The notes beneath the pieces were generated by a model. That model did not search any database. It was not told the origin of the DNA and saw only the letters and a program-made list of their open reading frames with translations. Shown one piece after another: positions 52,476 through 62,657 of a DNA stretch of 64,000 nt. Position numbers and translations under genes: made by a program. The stretch is from Aeromonas veronii (GTDB lineage: Bacteria > Pseudomonadota > Gammaproteobacteria > Enterobacterales > Aeromonadaceae). The DNA lies in the NCBI GenBank assembly GCA_041319085.1, contig CP101033.1:3436501-3500500 (forward strand). Reading direction: 5' to 3'. Each line of letters begins with the position of its first letter. Position 1 is the first letter of the stretch.

Positions 52476-53789
52476 TCAAGCCGCTTCGGCAGCCAGCTCC
52501 CCGCTTGGGCGCACCAAGATGCCAACGACGCAGGCCAGCAGGGTCGGCAGCAGCCAAGCAAGGCCCTTGTCGAACAGCGGCAGGAAGGCAAACGCATTCA
52601 TCTTCATACCAGCAGCGCCCAGACCATCCAGGCAACCAAACAGGAAGGCTACGATCAGCACACTGCGGAATACCAAACGGGGACGACCGAAGTAACCCTT
52701 CAGGAAGGTGACCAGTACCAGCGCCACGGCAACCGGATAGATGGCAACCAGCACTGGAATGGAGAGGCTGATCAACTGGCTCAGGCCCACGTTGGCCACC
52801 ACGGCGCAGATTACACCCAGCAACACCACCAGCTTCTTGTAACTCACGCCAGTCAGATTATGGAAGAAATCGGAACAGGCGGAGATCAGACCCACGGCAG
52901 TCGTAAAGCACGCCAAGGTAATGATGGCAGCCAGGATCAGTTGGCCGGGCTGACCAAACAGGCTCAGCACGTAAGCGTTGACGATGGCGCCACCGTTGCT
53001 GACATCGGTCGCCACGCCGGCGGCAGTATTACCCAGACGAAACAGGGAAACGTATACCACGCTCAGACCAACGGCGGAGATCAGGCCGGCAATGGCCAGA
53101 TACTTAAACTGGCTCTGGTAGTCGTTGATGCCTTTCTGGCGCAGCAGGTCGACGATCAGGGCGCCAAACATCAGGGACGCCAGGGTGTCCATGGTGTTGT
53201 AGCCTTCCAGGATCCCTTTTACGAAGGGGCTGTTCTGATAGTCACCGGAAGATTCCGGCATGGTGCCCTGCGGCGCCACGAATATTCCGACCGCCAGGGT
53301 CAGCAGCAGTACCATCAGTACCGGAGTCAGATATTTGCCGATGGCATCCATCAGTTTGCCCTGGTTCATGGAGACCAGCATGGCAACGCCGAAGAAGATC
53401 ACGGTATAGGCTGTCAGACCCGCCTGCCCCATATCACCGATGAACGGCTTGAGGCCCATCTCGTAGGCAACCAGACCGGTACGGGGCGCGGCAAAGGCCG
53501 GGCCTATGATGATATAGATGGCAACCGCCAGCGCGGTTGCCACACCAGCAGGCAGCAGCTTGGTCATACCGGCCCAGCCGTTACCGGCCTTGGCAACGGC
53601 AATGATGGTGATAAGCGGCAGACCCACAGCAGTCACCAGAAAACCCAGCATCGCCAGGGAGAGGTGCTCACCGGCCATGTAACCGGCCAATGGCGGGAAG
53701 ATGATGTTTCCGGCGCCCAGATAGAACGCGAAGGTCATGAAGCCCAATCCGAGCACGTCGGACAATGTGAGTGATTTCGTCAAGTTCAA
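52476..53789 (-). CDS. brnQ: Branched-chain amino acid transport protein BrnQ (LIVCS family)
   Basis: Sodium-coupled importer of Leu/Ile/Val. Its 437 residues have about 12 transmembrane helices. Signature LGLGFMTFAFYLGAGNIIFPP is at the start and GPAFAAPRTGLVAYEMGL follows. The 185-bp gap before trmN6 may hold a promoter; the leader is not obviously an attenuator. Confidence 0.95.
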   Translation of the reverse strand: MNLTKSLTLSDVLGLGFMTFAFYLGAGNIIFPPLAGYMAGEHLSLAMLGFLVTAVGLPLITIIAVAKAGNGWAGMTKLLPAGVATALAVAIYIIIGPAFAAPRTGLVAYEMGLKPFIGDMGQAGLTAYTVIFFGVAMLVSMNQGKLMDAIGKYLTPVLMVLLLTLAVGIFVAPQGTMPESSGDYQNSPFVKGILEGYNTMDTLASLMFGALIVDLLRQKGINDYQSQFKYLAIAGLISAVGLSVVYVSLFRLGNTAAGVATDVSNGGAIVNAYVLSLFGQPGQLILAAIITLACFTTAVGLISACSDFFHNLTGVSYKKLVVLLGVICAVVANVGLSQLISLSIPVLVAIYPVAVALVLVTFLKGYFGRPRLVFRSVLIVAFLFGCLDGLGAAGMKMNAFAFLPLFDKGLAWLLPTLLACVVGILVRPSGELAAEAA

Positions 53790-53974
53790 CCTCGTCTGTC
53801 TTGTAACTTATTGCTTGTTATAGTTTTTATCGGTCGCTGACCGGGTGTGTTCAGGGGGGATAAAAAAAGAGCCCCGCGTGTTTTTTCATCACAACCAGTG
53901 GTTTTAGCTGGTCTGGAGCGGGCGCTCGATCTGGAACCAGCATAATGGCGTGAAAAAATAGTTCAAGACGAAAT

Positions 53975-54685
53975 TTACATCTTCAAATAGAAGGGGCTGG
54001 TCAGTTGGATATATCTGTCGGAATAGGCTCCATCAGCAGAATGGATCACAATCTCACCCCTCTCACACCTGCTTAATCCTCTGCCAAGTAGCAATAAAAC
54101 ACGATTTGCCTCTTTACCCTCTCTGGTGATAACAGCTGTATAACAAATCTCATGCAGATCATAATGCGCCGAGATGCATAAAATTTCATCGGCCATCGCC
54201 GTCGGCAGCACCAGCGCCACCTGACCATTCTGGCTTAGCAAACGATTGCAAGCCGCCAGTAATCCGCGACTGTCGAGGGCGCCGGTATGACGGGCCAACG
54301 CCCGCGCCGGATCGCTAAATGACTGGCCTGCCACAAAATAGGGGGGGTTGGAGACGACAAGATCGTAGGGGGCGGCCTGATAATCCTGAATGGCACTCTC
54401 TATGATGGTCACCCGCTCGGCCCAGGGAGAGGCCGCCGCATTCTCCCGCGCCTGGCTGGCCGCATTAATATCCAGCTCGACCGCATCAAGACGGCAGTCA
54501 GATCTGCTGCGCTGGGCCAGCATCAGGGCGATCAGCCCGCTGCCAGTGCCGATATCGAGCACCCGACACGCCTGTTCAACCGGCGCCCAGGCACCGAGCA
54601 GGATGCCATCAGTGCCGACCTTCATGGCGCAGCGATCGTGATTGATATGGAACTGTTTGAAGGTAAATCCGCGACTACGCCCCAT
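53975..54685 (-). CDS. trmN6: tRNA1(Val) (adenine(37)-N6)-methyltransferase
   Basis: Methylates N6 of A37 in tRNA-Val(UAC), the tRNA encoded six times at 16.8-17.8 kb. Its 236 residues have the SAM motif VLDIGTGSG (42-50) and the catalytic NPPY (113-116) of N6-adenine methyltransferases. It is divergent from srmB, as the yfiC-srmB pair is in E. coli. Confidence 0.94.
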   Translation of the reverse strand: MGRSRGFTFKQFHINHDRCAMKVGTDGILLGAWAPVEQACRVLDIGTGSGLIALMLAQRSRSDCRLDAVELDINAASQARENAAASPWAERVTIIESAIQDYQAAPYDLVVSNPPYFVAGQSFSDPARALARHTGALDSRGLLAACNRLLSQNGQVALVLPTAMADEILCISAHYDLHEICYTAVITREGKEANRVLLLLGRGLSRCERGEIVIHSADGAYSDRYIQLTSPFYLKM

Positions 54686-54804
54686 CTGGCCCCCGTCATC
54701 TGCAAAAATGGTGGGCGATTATAGCGGCCAAAGCACACTCACCAATAGGAGCCGACGAGATAATCGCCTATAATCTGCCGTTTCCTTAATGACCGAGTAT
54801 TGCC

Positions 54805-56028
54805 ATGAGCCAGTCCTTTGATGATTTCGACCTGCACCCCGCCCTCAACCGGGCCTTGGCCGAGATGGGATTCACCCGCCCCACTACCATCCAGCAGATG
54901 GTGCTGGAGCCAGCCCTGGACGGCCGCGATATTCTGGCATCCGCTCCAACCGGTACCGGCAAAACAGCCTCCTTCCTGCTGCCGGCACTCCAGCACCTGC
55001 TGGACTTCCCGCGCCGCAAGCCGGGCCCCTGCCGCATGCTGATCCTGACCCCGACCCGCGAGCTGGCGCTGCAGGTGACCGCCCACGCCAAGGCGCTGGC
55101 GGCGCACACCAACCTCAGCATCGAGACCATCATCGGCGGCGTCAGCCATGAAGAGCAGCTGCCTGCCCTGACCAAGACCACCGATATCGTAGTGGCCACC
55201 CCGGGTCGTCTGCTCGAGTACATCGAGAAAGAGGAGTTCGAGAGCCACGACATCGAGGTGCTGGTGCTGGACGAAGCGGACCGTATGCTGGACATGGGCT
55301 TTATCAAGGATGTGAACCGCATCGTGGCCGAAGCGCGCTACCGCAAGCACACCATGCTGTTCTCCGCCACGCTGGAAGGGGCTGGCCTTGAGAAGTTCGC
55401 CAACGAGATCCTCAACGATCCGGTCGAGCTGCATGCCGAGCCGCCCCGCAGCGAACGTCGCCCCATCACCCAGTGGATCCATCTGGCCGATGACGCCGCC
55501 CACAAGCTGGCGCTGCTGATCCATATCCTGAAGGATCCGGAAACCCAGAAAGCCATCGTCTTCGTCAAGACCCGCGAGCGTCTGGCGGAGCTCTCCGGCC
55601 AGCTGCAGGCGGCGGGCATCCCGTGCGCCTGGATCCGTGGTGAGATGGAGCAGAGCAAGCGTATCGAGTCGATCCGCAAGTTCCACGAAGGTGAGGTGCC
55701 CTTCCTGATCGCCACCGACGTCGCCGCCCGTGGTATCGACCTGCCCAACGTCAGCCATGTCATCAACTATGACATGCCCTACGGCACCGATGTTTACGTC
55801 CACCGTATCGGTCGTACCGGCCGCGCTGGCAACCGTGGCTGCGCCATCAGCCTGGTAGAAGCCCACGACATGGCGATGGTCGCCAAGATCGAACGCTACA
55901 CCGAGGAGCGCCTCAAGCGCCGGGTGATCGACGAGCTACGCCCGAAACACAAGGAAGCGCGGGTGCCGGTGAAGAAGAAAAAGCCGGTCGACAAGAAGAA
56001 GTCCGCCAAGAAGAAAAAGAAGAAGTGA
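54805..56028 (+). CDS. srmB: ATP-dependent RNA helicase SrmB
   Basis: DEAD-box helicase that acts in early 50S ribosome assembly. Its 407 residues include the Q motif (FTRPTTIQQMVLEPAL), motif I (PTGTGKTA), II (LDEADRML), III (SAT), and VI (HRIGRTGRAG). The tail after residue 375 is very Lys-rich. The call as SrmB rather than another DEAD-box protein rests also on the trmN6 neighbour. Confidence 0.94.
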   Translation: MSQSFDDFDLHPALNRALAEMGFTRPTTIQQMVLEPALDGRDILASAPTGTGKTASFLLPALQHLLDFPRRKPGPCRMLILTPTRELALQVTAHAKALAAHTNLSIETIIGGVSHEEQLPALTKTTDIVVATPGRLLEYIEKEEFESHDIEVLVLDEADRMLDMGFIKDVNRIVAEARYRKHTMLFSATLEGAGLEKFANEILNDPVELHAEPPRSERRPITQWIHLADDAAHKLALLIHILKDPETQKAIVFVKTRERLAELSGQLQAAGIPCAWIRGEMEQSKRIESIRKFHEGEVPFLIATDVAARGIDLPNVSHVINYDMPYGTDVYVHRIGRTGRAGNRGCAISLVEAHDMAMVAKIERYTEERLKRRVIDELRPKHKEARVPVKKKKPVDKKKSAKKKKKK

Positions 56029-56044
56029 TCGCCTAGCGATAAAG

Positions 56045-56074
56045 AGAAGGGCCATCCCACGGGATGGCCCTTCT
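56045..56074. terminator. Hairpin between convergent srmB and elaA
   Basis: A 13-bp stem (56045-56057 with 56062-56074), 4-base loop; short T content only. Confidence 0.65.
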
Positions 56075-56100
56075 GCATGCTGCATCATCTTGCCTGGCGG

Positions 56101-56556
56101 TCAGGCCGCGGCTCTGCGCATCCCCATATGGGGGATTTCGTCTTCGAGATAGCCTTCCCCTTCCGCCACAAAACCGTGCTGGCCGTAGAAGCCCTGCAGA
56201 TGAGCCTGCGCCCCCAACCAGATGCTGTGGGTCGGCCAGCGCGCCTCGCACGCCTTGACCGCCTCGCCGATCAGCTGGTGACCGAGACCACCGCCGCGCG
56301 CTTTGGGCGAGGTCACCACCCGACCGATGGCGGTGCCGCTCTCATCGCCGATACCGGGCGCCATGATCCGCGCGTAAGCAGCAAGCTGTTCGCCCTGATA
56401 ACCGAGCAGGTGCCAGACCCCCTCGCGGCGATCGAGCCCGTCCAGATCCTGGAAGGGGCAGGTCTGCTCCACCACGAACACCTCGGCCCGTAGCGCCAGC
56501 AACTCATACAACTCGTCAGTGGTCAGTTCAGACCAGGGTTTCAGGATCCAGTTCAT
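56101..56556 (-). CDS. elaA: GNAT-family acetyltransferase ElaA
   Basis: A 151-residue GNAT protein. The ATG at 56556 follows AAGGAG; the upstream open frame is not family-like. Acetyl-CoA pocket motif RVVTSPKARGGGLGHQLI (Q/RxxGxG/A type) and the C-terminal FYGQHGFVAEGEGYLEDEIP are typical of ElaA. Acceptor unknown. The Crp/Fnr gene ends 57 bp upstream. Confidence 0.9.
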   Translation of the reverse strand: MNWILKPWSELTTDELYELLALRAEVFVVEQTCPFQDLDGLDRREGVWHLLGYQGEQLAAYARIMAPGIGDESGTAIGRVVTSPKARGGGLGHQLIGEAVKACEARWPTHSIWLGAQAHLQGFYGQHGFVAEGEGYLEDEIPHMGMRRAAA

Positions 56557-56612
56557 CGGCAACTCCTTATCAGTTCGGCCTGCCAGCATAATCGTGGCGC
56601 CAGCGCACTGCA

Positions 56613-57185
56613 TTAACCTTTGTTAAGTTCTTTCAGCCGTTTGCGAATGCGGCTCAGGCTGATGGGCGTGATACCGAGATAGGCGGCGATCTGGTGGTCG
56701 GGCACTCTGGCATCGAGTGCGGGAAAGCTGTCGAGAAAGTGCTGATAGCGCGCCTGCGGACTGCCGGTCAGCAGCAATTGCTCCTTCTCTTCCTTGATGC
56801 GCAGCTGCACCTCCAACAGGTGCTGATACCAGCGCGGCCAGCCGGGCAGCTGGCGCAAGTCGGCCAGACTGAACAGCTGCAGACGGCAGGGCTCCAGCGC
56901 CTCCACACTGTAGCGGGCCGGCTCGCCACTGAGCAGGTGGTGAAAGTCGAGAAACTCGTCCCCTTCCCAATAGAACTCCTTGATGTACTCGCGGCCATCC
57001 TCCAGTACCAGCTTGGCCCGCAACAGCCCCTGCTCCACCCTGACCAGCAGATCCGGGCTGTCGCCGGCGTGCCAGAGGCTGCTTTTCGGGCTGAGGGTCA
57101 GCGGGCGGGCAAAAGAGAGGAGGCGCGCGGCCTCCTCTTTATCTGCGACCTGCGCCCAATCGAAGGGGGGTCTGTCAGTCAGCAT
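56613..57185 (-). CDS. Crp/Fnr-family transcriptional regulator
   Basis: A 190-residue regulator: cyclic-nucleotide-binding-like beta-barrel (about 15-120, with DSPDLLVRVEQGLLRAKLVL, EGDEFLDFHHL) and C-terminal HTH (LDARVPDHQIAAYLGITPIS, LSRIRKRL). It lacks the Fnr iron-sulfur cysteines and the cAMP-binding Arg motif of CRP is not evident, so the effector is unknown. It lies 2 bp after rlmB stops on the same strand. Confidence 0.85.
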   Translation of the reverse strand: MLTDRPPFDWAQVADKEEAARLLSFARPLTLSPKSSLWHAGDSPDLLVRVEQGLLRAKLVLEDGREYIKEFYWEGDEFLDFHHLLSGEPARYSVEALEPCRLQLFSLADLRQLPGWPRWYQHLLEVQLRIKEEKEQLLLTGSPQARYQHFLDSFPALDARVPDHQIAAYLGITPISLSRIRKRLKELNKG

Positions 57186-57187
57186 GA

Positions 57188-57937
57188 TTAACCGCGACGC
57201 TGACGCACGGCTTCGAACAGGCAGACGCCGGTTGCCACCGAAACGTTGAGGCTGGATACCGCCCCCGCCATCGGTATGCTCACCAGCTCGTCGCAGTGCT
57301 CGCGGGTCAGGCGACGCATGCCCTTGCCTTCAGCGCCCATCACCAGCGCCATCGGGCCGGTCAGCTTGGCCTGATAGAGGTCGTGATCGGCCTCGCCAGC
57401 GGTGCCGACCAGCCAGACACCGCGCTCCTGCAACTCGCGCAGGCTTCGGGCCAGGTTGGTGACCTGAATGAGCGGCACCACTTCGGCGGCGCCACAGGCG
57501 ACTTTGCGTACCACCGAGGTCAGGCCGGTGGCCTTGTCCCGCGGCACGATCACCGCATGGACCCCGGCGGCATCGGCGCTGCGCAGGCAGGCGCCGAGGT
57601 TGTGCGGATCGGTCACGCCATCCAGCACCAGCAGGAAGGGCTGGCTCTCTTGTGCCGCCAGATCGTCCAGCAGGCTGGCCAGATCGTGCTCGGCCAACTT
57701 CGGCGCCTCTTTCACCCGGGCCATGATGCCCTGGTGATTGTTGCCTTCCGCTTTGTCATCAAGGGTCTTGCGGTTCACGCTCTGCACGCGCAAGCCGAGG
57801 GACTCCAGCTCGGCCAGCAGGGGTTGCAGCCGGTCGTCATCCCGCCCCTTGAGGGCCCACACTTCGATGAAGCGCTCGGGAGTGCGCTCCAGCAGCGCGG
57901 ATACAGCGTGAATGCCGTAGATCAGTTCAGTGCTCAT
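57188..57937 (-). CDS. rlmB: 23S rRNA (guanosine(2251)-2'-O)-methyltransferase RlmB
   Basis: SPOUT-class enzyme that methylates the 2'-OH of Gm2251 in the ribosomal P-loop. Its 249 residues have an N-terminal L30e-like RNA-binding domain ([20 protein letters not shown]) and the SPOUT knot motifs [39 protein letters not shown] and [18 protein letters not shown]. Overlaps rnr by 4 bp; rnr-rlmB is the enteric order. Confidence 0.96.
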   Translation of the reverse strand: MSTELIYGIHAVSALLERTPERFIEVWALKGRDDDRLQPLLAELESLGLRVQSVNRKTLDDKAEGNNHQGIMARVKEAPKLAEHDLASLLDDLAAQESQPFLLVLDGVTDPHNLGACLRSADAAGVHAVIVPRDKATGLTSVVRKVACGAAEVVPLIQVTNLARSLRELQERGVWLVGTAGEADHDLYQAKLTGPMALVMGAEGKGMRRLTREHCDELVSIPMAGAVSSLNVSVATGVCLFEAVRQRRG

Positions 57938-60333
57938 TTGGTGCTCTTGGCCTTATCGCGAGCTTTTTTGCCCGGTCGTCTGTTGCTGGGTTTGGCACGG
58001 CCACCCTTGGCGGGTTTGCCGCTCTCCTTGCCATCTTTCTCTTTGCGCTTTTCGTGGCGCTCGGCGCTCTTGGCCTTCTCCTTCTTGATCTCGGCCATCT
58101 TGCGAACAGCCTGCTTGGCGTTCTTGCCGGTGATCTTGAGGGGCTCTTCCACCATCACGAAGTCGATCTTGCGATCGTCCAGATTGACGCCCATCACCTT
58201 GACCCGCACCTTGTCGCCCAGACGGTAGCGGCGGCGGAAGTTCTCGCCGATCAGCTGCTGATGCAGGGGGTCGAACTGGTAGTAGTCGTTGGTGAGGGTG
58301 CTGACGTGCACCAGACCGTCGATGTGGATCTCGGCCAGACGCACGAAGAAGCCAAAGCCGGTGACGCTGGCGATAACGCCGTCGAACTCGTCACCCACGT
58401 GATCCAGCATGTACTCGCACTTGAGCCAGTCGGCCACATCGCGAGTGGCATCGTCGGCACGACGCTCGGTCATGGAGCAGTGCTCGCCCATCGGATCCAC
58501 TTCTTCCAGCTGGTAGTGGTAACCACCGCTCGGGGTCCACTTGTGGCGCAGGTTGGCCTGCTGCTCCTTGGCGGTCTGATACTTGATCGCGCGGTGCAGG
58601 ATGAGGTCGGGGTAACGACGGATCGGCGAGGTGAAGTGGGCGTAGGACTTCAGGGCCAGACCGAAGTGACCGATGTTGTCAGCCTGATAGATGGCCTGAC
58701 GCATGGAGCGCAGCAGCATGGTGGAGAGCAGCTCCGCATCGGGGCGCCCTTCAAATTTGGCAGCCAGCTCGGCGAAATCCTTCGGCTCGGGCTCGAGACC
58801 GCCCTTGAGCTCCAGACCCAGTTCGGCCAGAAAATCGCGGAAACCGGTCAGACGCTCTTCGCCCGGACGGTCGTGGACCCGGAACAGGGCGGCAGCTTCG
58901 TTCTTCTCGATATAACGAGCCGCAGCCACGTTCGCCTGGATCATGCACTCTTCGATGATCTTGTGGGCGTCGTTGCGCACCAGCGGCACGATGCGGTCGA
59001 TCTTGCGCTGGGCGTTGAAGATGAAGCGGGTCTCCTCGCTCTCGAACTCCACCGCGCCGCGCTGATGACGGGCCTGTTTGAGCGCCTTGTAGAGGTTGTT
59101 GAGCTCTTCGATATGGCCCACCAGCGGGTCATACTGCTGGCGCAGCTTGGGATCCCCGTCGAGGATCGCCGCCACCTTGGTATAGGTCAGACGGGCGTGA
59201 GAGTTCATTACCGCTTCGTAGAACTTGTAGCCGGACATGCGGCCAGCGGCGGAGATGGTCATCTCGCACACCATGCAGAGGCGGTCAACCTGCGGGTTCA
59301 GGGAACAGAGACCGTTGGAGAGCACCTCCGGCAGCATGGGCACCACGAACTCGGGGAAATAGACGGAGTTACCGCGCTGATAGGCTTCGGTGTCGAGGGC
59401 TGTGCCCGGCTTCACATAAGCGGAGACGTCGGCAATGGCAACCCACAGGCGCCAGCCGCCACCACGCTTGGCTTCACAGAAGACGGCGTCATCGAAGTCA
59501 CGGGCATCTTCCCCGTCAATGGTCACCAGCGGCAGGGCACGCAGGTCGATGCGGCCCTCTTTGGCTTTCTCCGGCACCTGTTCACCCAGACCGGCAACCT
59601 CCTTGGTCACCTCCTCCGGCCAGGTGTGCGGAATGCCGTGGGTACGCAGGGCGATTTCGATCTCCATGCCGGGTGCCATGTTTTCACCCAGCACCTCCAG
59701 CACGGTACCGACCGCGTTGAAGCGGGCTGTGGCGCGCTGGTTGATGCGCACGACCACGACCTGGCTCTGGCGAGCCCCCTTGTTCTCCCCTTCCGGGATG
59801 ATGATGTCCTGACCGATGCGGCTGTCGTCAGGCACCACGAAACCGACGCCATTCTCGACGAAGTAACGACCGACGATATCCGCCTCACGGGATTTGAGCA
59901 GACGCACCAGACGCGCCTCCTGGCGCCCCTTGCGGTCGATTTCGGTCGGCTGCACCAGCGCATAGTCGCCGTGCATCAGACGCTGCATTTCGCGGTTGTT
60001 GAGGAACAGATCCGGGCCACCACCCTCGGGACGCAGGAAACCGAAGCCATCCTTGTGGCCGAGTACGTAGCCTTTCACCAGATTCAGGCGATCCGGCAGG
60101 GCATAACACTGGTTGCGCGTGAAGACCAGCTGTCCATCGCGCTCCATGGCACGCAGACGGCGACGCAGGGCTTCCAGTGGCTCTTCATCGGTCAGCTTGA
60201 GAACCTTGGCCAGCTCTTCCCGTGACATGGGTTTTTCGTGGCCCTTGATGAGGTCGAGGATCATCTCGCGACTGGCGATGGGATTCTCGTATTTTTCGGC
60301 CTCGCGTTCGAGGAAAGGATCTTTTTGAGACAT
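57934..60333 (-). CDS. rnr: Ribonuclease R
   Basis: 3'-5' exoribonuclease that degrades structured RNA. Its 799 residues have a winged-helix N-terminus, two cold-shock domains ([20 protein letters not shown]), an RNB domain with aspartates in [13 protein letters not shown], an S1 domain ([19 protein letters not shown]) and a Lys-rich tail (about 715-799). ATG at 60333 with a TATAAT-like box (60366-60371) upstream. Confidence 0.97.
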   Translation of the reverse strand: MSQKDPFLEREAEKYENPIASREMILDLIKGHEKPMSREELAKVLKLTDEEPLEALRRRLRAMERDGQLVFTRNQCYALPDRLNLVKGYVLGHKDGFGFLRPEGGGPDLFLNNREMQRLMHGDYALVQPTEIDRKGRQEARLVRLLKSREADIVGRYFVENGVGFVVPDDSRIGQDIIIPEGENKGARQSQVVVVRINQRATARFNAVGTVLEVLGENMAPGMEIEIALRTHGIPHTWPEEVTKEVAGLGEQVPEKAKEGRIDLRALPLVTIDGEDARDFDDAVFCEAKRGGGWRLWVAIADVSAYVKPGTALDTEAYQRGNSVYFPEFVVPMLPEVLSNGLCSLNPQVDRLCMVCEMTISAAGRMSGYKFYEAVMNSHARLTYTKVAAILDGDPKLRQQYDPLVGHIEELNNLYKALKQARHQRGAVEFESEETRFIFNAQRKIDRIVPLVRNDAHKIIEECMIQANVAAARYIEKNEAAALFRVHDRPGEERLTGFRDFLAELGLELKGGLEPEPKDFAELAAKFEGRPDAELLSTMLLRSMRQAIYQADNIGHFGLALKSYAHFTSPIRRYPDLILHRAIKYQTAKEQQANLRHKWTPSGGYHYQLEEVDPMGEHCSMTERRADDATRDVADWLKCEYMLDHVGDEFDGVIASVTGFGFFVRLAEIHIDGLVHVSTLTNDYYQFDPLHQQLIGENFRRRYRLGDKVRVKVMGVNLDDRKIDFVMVEEPLKITGKNAKQAVRKMAEIKKEKAKSAERHEKRKEKDGKESGKPAKGGRAKPSNRRPGKKARDKAKSTK

Positions 60334-60365
60334 AAGCAGGCCTTAGGGTAGGTGGTAACGGTGCC

Positions 60366-60371
60366 ATTATA
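60366..60371 (-). promoter_or_regulatory. Candidate -10 box for rnr
   Basis: Reads TATAAT on the minus strand, 33 bp upstream of the rnr start. No clear -35 at 17 bp. Confidence 0.4.
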
Positions 60372-60467
60372 TCGGAGGGGGGGGCGAATGGCATCCATCG
60401 GCTGCCTTTTGGCCAATCTCTCTGTCATACTATCTTCAGTTCGCTGGCATGATGAGACGTAGAACTC

Positions 60468-61490
60468 ATGAGTAAGGACACGTTTGCCCAATCGGCCGCC
60501 TATCTCAAACAGGCGGTACCCTTGATGATTAAGTACCAGATCCCCACCACGCCGGACAATTACCACCTGTGGTACAACTATGTTTCGGCCAGCATGCCCG
60601 AGCTCAACCAGGCGATTGATCAGGCGGTCAAAATGCAGGGCACCTGCTCGCTCACCACCTGCGAGCGGCTCTATCACCAATATCTGGCCGCCCAAGACGA
60701 GAAGCAGATGGAGGCGATGAAACTGAGCCTCGCGGCCATGGCCAACGAGCTCGGTCACTCCATGCAAGATGCCATATCCGATACCGGTATGTTTCAGGAG
60801 ATGCTCGACAAGAGTTTTGACAAGCTCAGTCGCATCGATGACGAAGGCTTCAGCTTGGAAGATACCATGGGGATCCTGCGGGATCTGGTGCGCGAATCGC
60901 GGGACGTGCGGATGTCCACCATGCACTTTCGCAATCAGCTCAGCAATGCGGAGAAAGAGATCAAGGAGCTGCGGGCGGCACTCAACGAGACCCGCAAGCT
61001 GGCCAACGAAGATGCTCTCACCAGCCTGCTCAACCGCCGCGCCTTCGATCTGGAGCTGGATGGGTTGATCCACAGCCAGCACCCCTTCTCACTGATCCTC
61101 GCCGATATCGATCGCTTCAAAAACTTCAATGACGAATATGGTCACCTGCTCGGCGATCAGGTCCTGCGCGCCTTCAGCAAACGGCTGCGCGATGTCTGCA
61201 AGGAGGGGGTCACCGCCTATCGGCTGGGTGGGGAAGAGTTCGCCATGCTGGTCCCCCACCGCTCGCTGGCGCTGGCCAGACAGATGGCAGAGAGCATGCG
61301 CCGGGCCATCGAGCGGATGTCGATTCTGGATCGCAAATCGGGCCGTCGCATCGACCATATCACCGCCTCGTTTGGCGTGGGGGAGTTCAACAGTCAGGAG
61401 AGCGCCGACTGTCTGGTCGAGCGTACCGACAAGCTGCTCTACAAGGCCAAGGAGCTGGGGCGCAACCGGGTGATGCCGCTCCCGTCCTGA
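60468..61490 (+). CDS. GGDEF diguanylate cyclase
   Basis: A 340-residue cytoplasmic cyclase that should make c-di-GMP. The catalytic motif is intact as RLGGEEFAML, and the GTP-binding DRFKNFNDEYGH is present. There is no RxxD inhibitory site five residues before GGEEF, so product inhibition may be absent. The N-terminal 160 residues are helical (YLKQAVPLMIKYQIPTTPDN, a domain seen in some Vibrio/Aeromonas cyclases), possibly a dimer or sensor module. Confidence 0.92.
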   Translation: MSKDTFAQSAAYLKQAVPLMIKYQIPTTPDNYHLWYNYVSASMPELNQAIDQAVKMQGTCSLTTCERLYHQYLAAQDEKQMEAMKLSLAAMANELGHSMQDAISDTGMFQEMLDKSFDKLSRIDDEGFSLEDTMGILRDLVRESRDVRMSTMHFRNQLSNAEKEIKELRAALNETRKLANEDALTSLLNRRAFDLELDGLIHSQHPFSLILADIDRFKNFNDEYGHLLGDQVLRAFSKRLRDVCKEGVTAYRLGGEEFAMLVPHRSLALARQMAESMRRAIERMSILDRKSGRRIDHITASFGVGEFNSQESADCLVERTDKLLYKAKELGRNRVMPLPS

Positions 61491-61527
61491 TACTGCAACC
61501 TTCATAACGCCTTGCTCCGCGACATGA

Positions 61528-61561
61528 AAAAGCCAGTCAGATCAACTGACTGGCTTTTTTG
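61528..61561. terminator. Terminator between the GGDEF gene and the OmpA-family gene
   Basis: A 10-bp stem (61531-61540 with 61546-61555) with A5 before and T6 after; bidirectional. Confidence 0.85.
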
Positions 61562-61619
61562 CATTTCACAACCAACGAGGCGGCCTTGTCACCGCCCCGC
61601 AAGAGGCTGGTTCAGCAGC

Positions 61620-62657
61620 TTATTGCTGAGCCTCGGCAACCCCTTCCACCTTCACTTCTACACGACGATCCGGTGCCAGGCAGACTATCAGCTCACGCTT
61701 GGCTTTGCTGACGCAGCTGTCGCCGGTAACCGGGGAAGCCTTGCCACGCCCTTCTACATTGACCTTGCTGGCCGGGATCCCTTTGCCAACCAGATAGTTG
61801 GCAACGGTCTGGGCGCGCTGCTCGGAAAGCTTCTGGTTGTAAGAGTCAGAACCGATGCGGTCGGTGTAACCAATCACGGTTGCTACGCCATCCTTGGGTC
61901 GCGCCTCTTCGATCTGGGTATAGAGGCTATCCAGTGCCTGACTGGCCTGCGGCTTCAGGGTCGCCTTGTTGAAGTCAAACAGCACATCGGAGCTCAGGGT
62001 GAACTGCTTTTCAACCATCACAGGTGCGGGAGCAGGTTCCGGAGCCGGGGCGGGAGCCACAGGGGCAACCTGACCAAAGCGATAAACCGCCGCCAGCGAC
62101 AGCAGGCCGTTATCCATTCTCACGCCGGTGTCATCACGGTCGCCATACGGGGTGCTGTACTGATACTCCAGGCGAGCAGCCCAGTCCAGATTGAACGCAT
62201 ACTCGGCACCCAGTGCGCCGACCATGACAAAGCGGCTGTCATCTTTGTAGACATCGCTCTTGGTATCAGCCCAGCCATAACCACCACCGACACGACCATA
62301 GAGATCCAGATTATCGGTAACCGGGAAACCCAGTTTCAGGGTCAGCTGCGCCAGCTGCGCTTTCACTTCATCACTGAAAGCGCCAGCCGCCGTAGTTGCA
62401 TCGTATTTGTAATTGCCCAAGTAGTCGTAACCCAGCTCCAGCCCCAGATTCTGGTTGATCTGATAGCCGCCAAACACGCCTGCACCCAAGGCATCGTTGG
62501 TCTCATTGCCAAGGGTCAGGGCATTGCTTTCATCAATGCCATAGAAGTTGGACCAACCCAGTTTGGCACCGCCATACCAGGTGTTGTCTTGACCGGCTGC
62601 CTGGGCATTAGCTGCGAGCAAACCGGTAACCAGCAAGGTAATCAATGATTTTTTCAT
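61620..62657 (-). CDS. OmpA-family outer-membrane protein
   Basis: A 345-residue porin-like protein: signal peptide (MKKSLITLLVTGLLAANAQA), an eight-strand beta-barrel (about 22-195), a Pro/Ala hinge (APAPEPAPAPVM, about 203-214) and a C-terminal OmpA-like peptidoglycan-binding domain with YTDRIGSDSYNQKLSEQRAQ. Two Cys (about 313 and 325) match the OmpA disulfide position. It provides outer-membrane anchoring and may serve as an adhesin or phage receptor. Confidence 0.95.
   Translation of the reverse strand: MKKSLITLLVTGLLAANAQAAGQDNTWYGGAKLGWSNFYGIDESNALTLGNETNDALGAGVFGGYQINQNLGLELGYDYLGNYKYDATTAAGAFSDEVKAQLAQLTLKLGFPVTDNLDLYGRVGGGYGWADTKSDVYKDDSRFVMVGALGAEYAFNLDWAARLEYQYSTPYGDRDDTGVRMDNGLLSLAAVYRFGQVAPVAPAPAPEPAPAPVMVEKQFTLSSDVLFDFNKATLKPQASQALDSLYTQIEEARPKDGVATVIGYTDRIGSDSYNQKLSEQRAQTVANYLVGKGIPASKVNVEGRGKASPVTGDSCVSKAKRELIVCLAPDRRVEVKVEGVAEAQQ

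Noticed and set aside
53851..53943. A 30-codon Leu/Val-containing frame before brnQ as a possible attenuator leader
   Set aside because: No Shine-Dalgarno, only six scattered branched-chain codons, and no terminator hairpin directly before the T-run.
58054..60225. A 723-codon open frame on the plus strand opposite rnr
   Set aside because: It is a codon-bias shadow of rnr in GC-rich DNA; it has no recognisable domain and the minus-strand gene is unambiguous.
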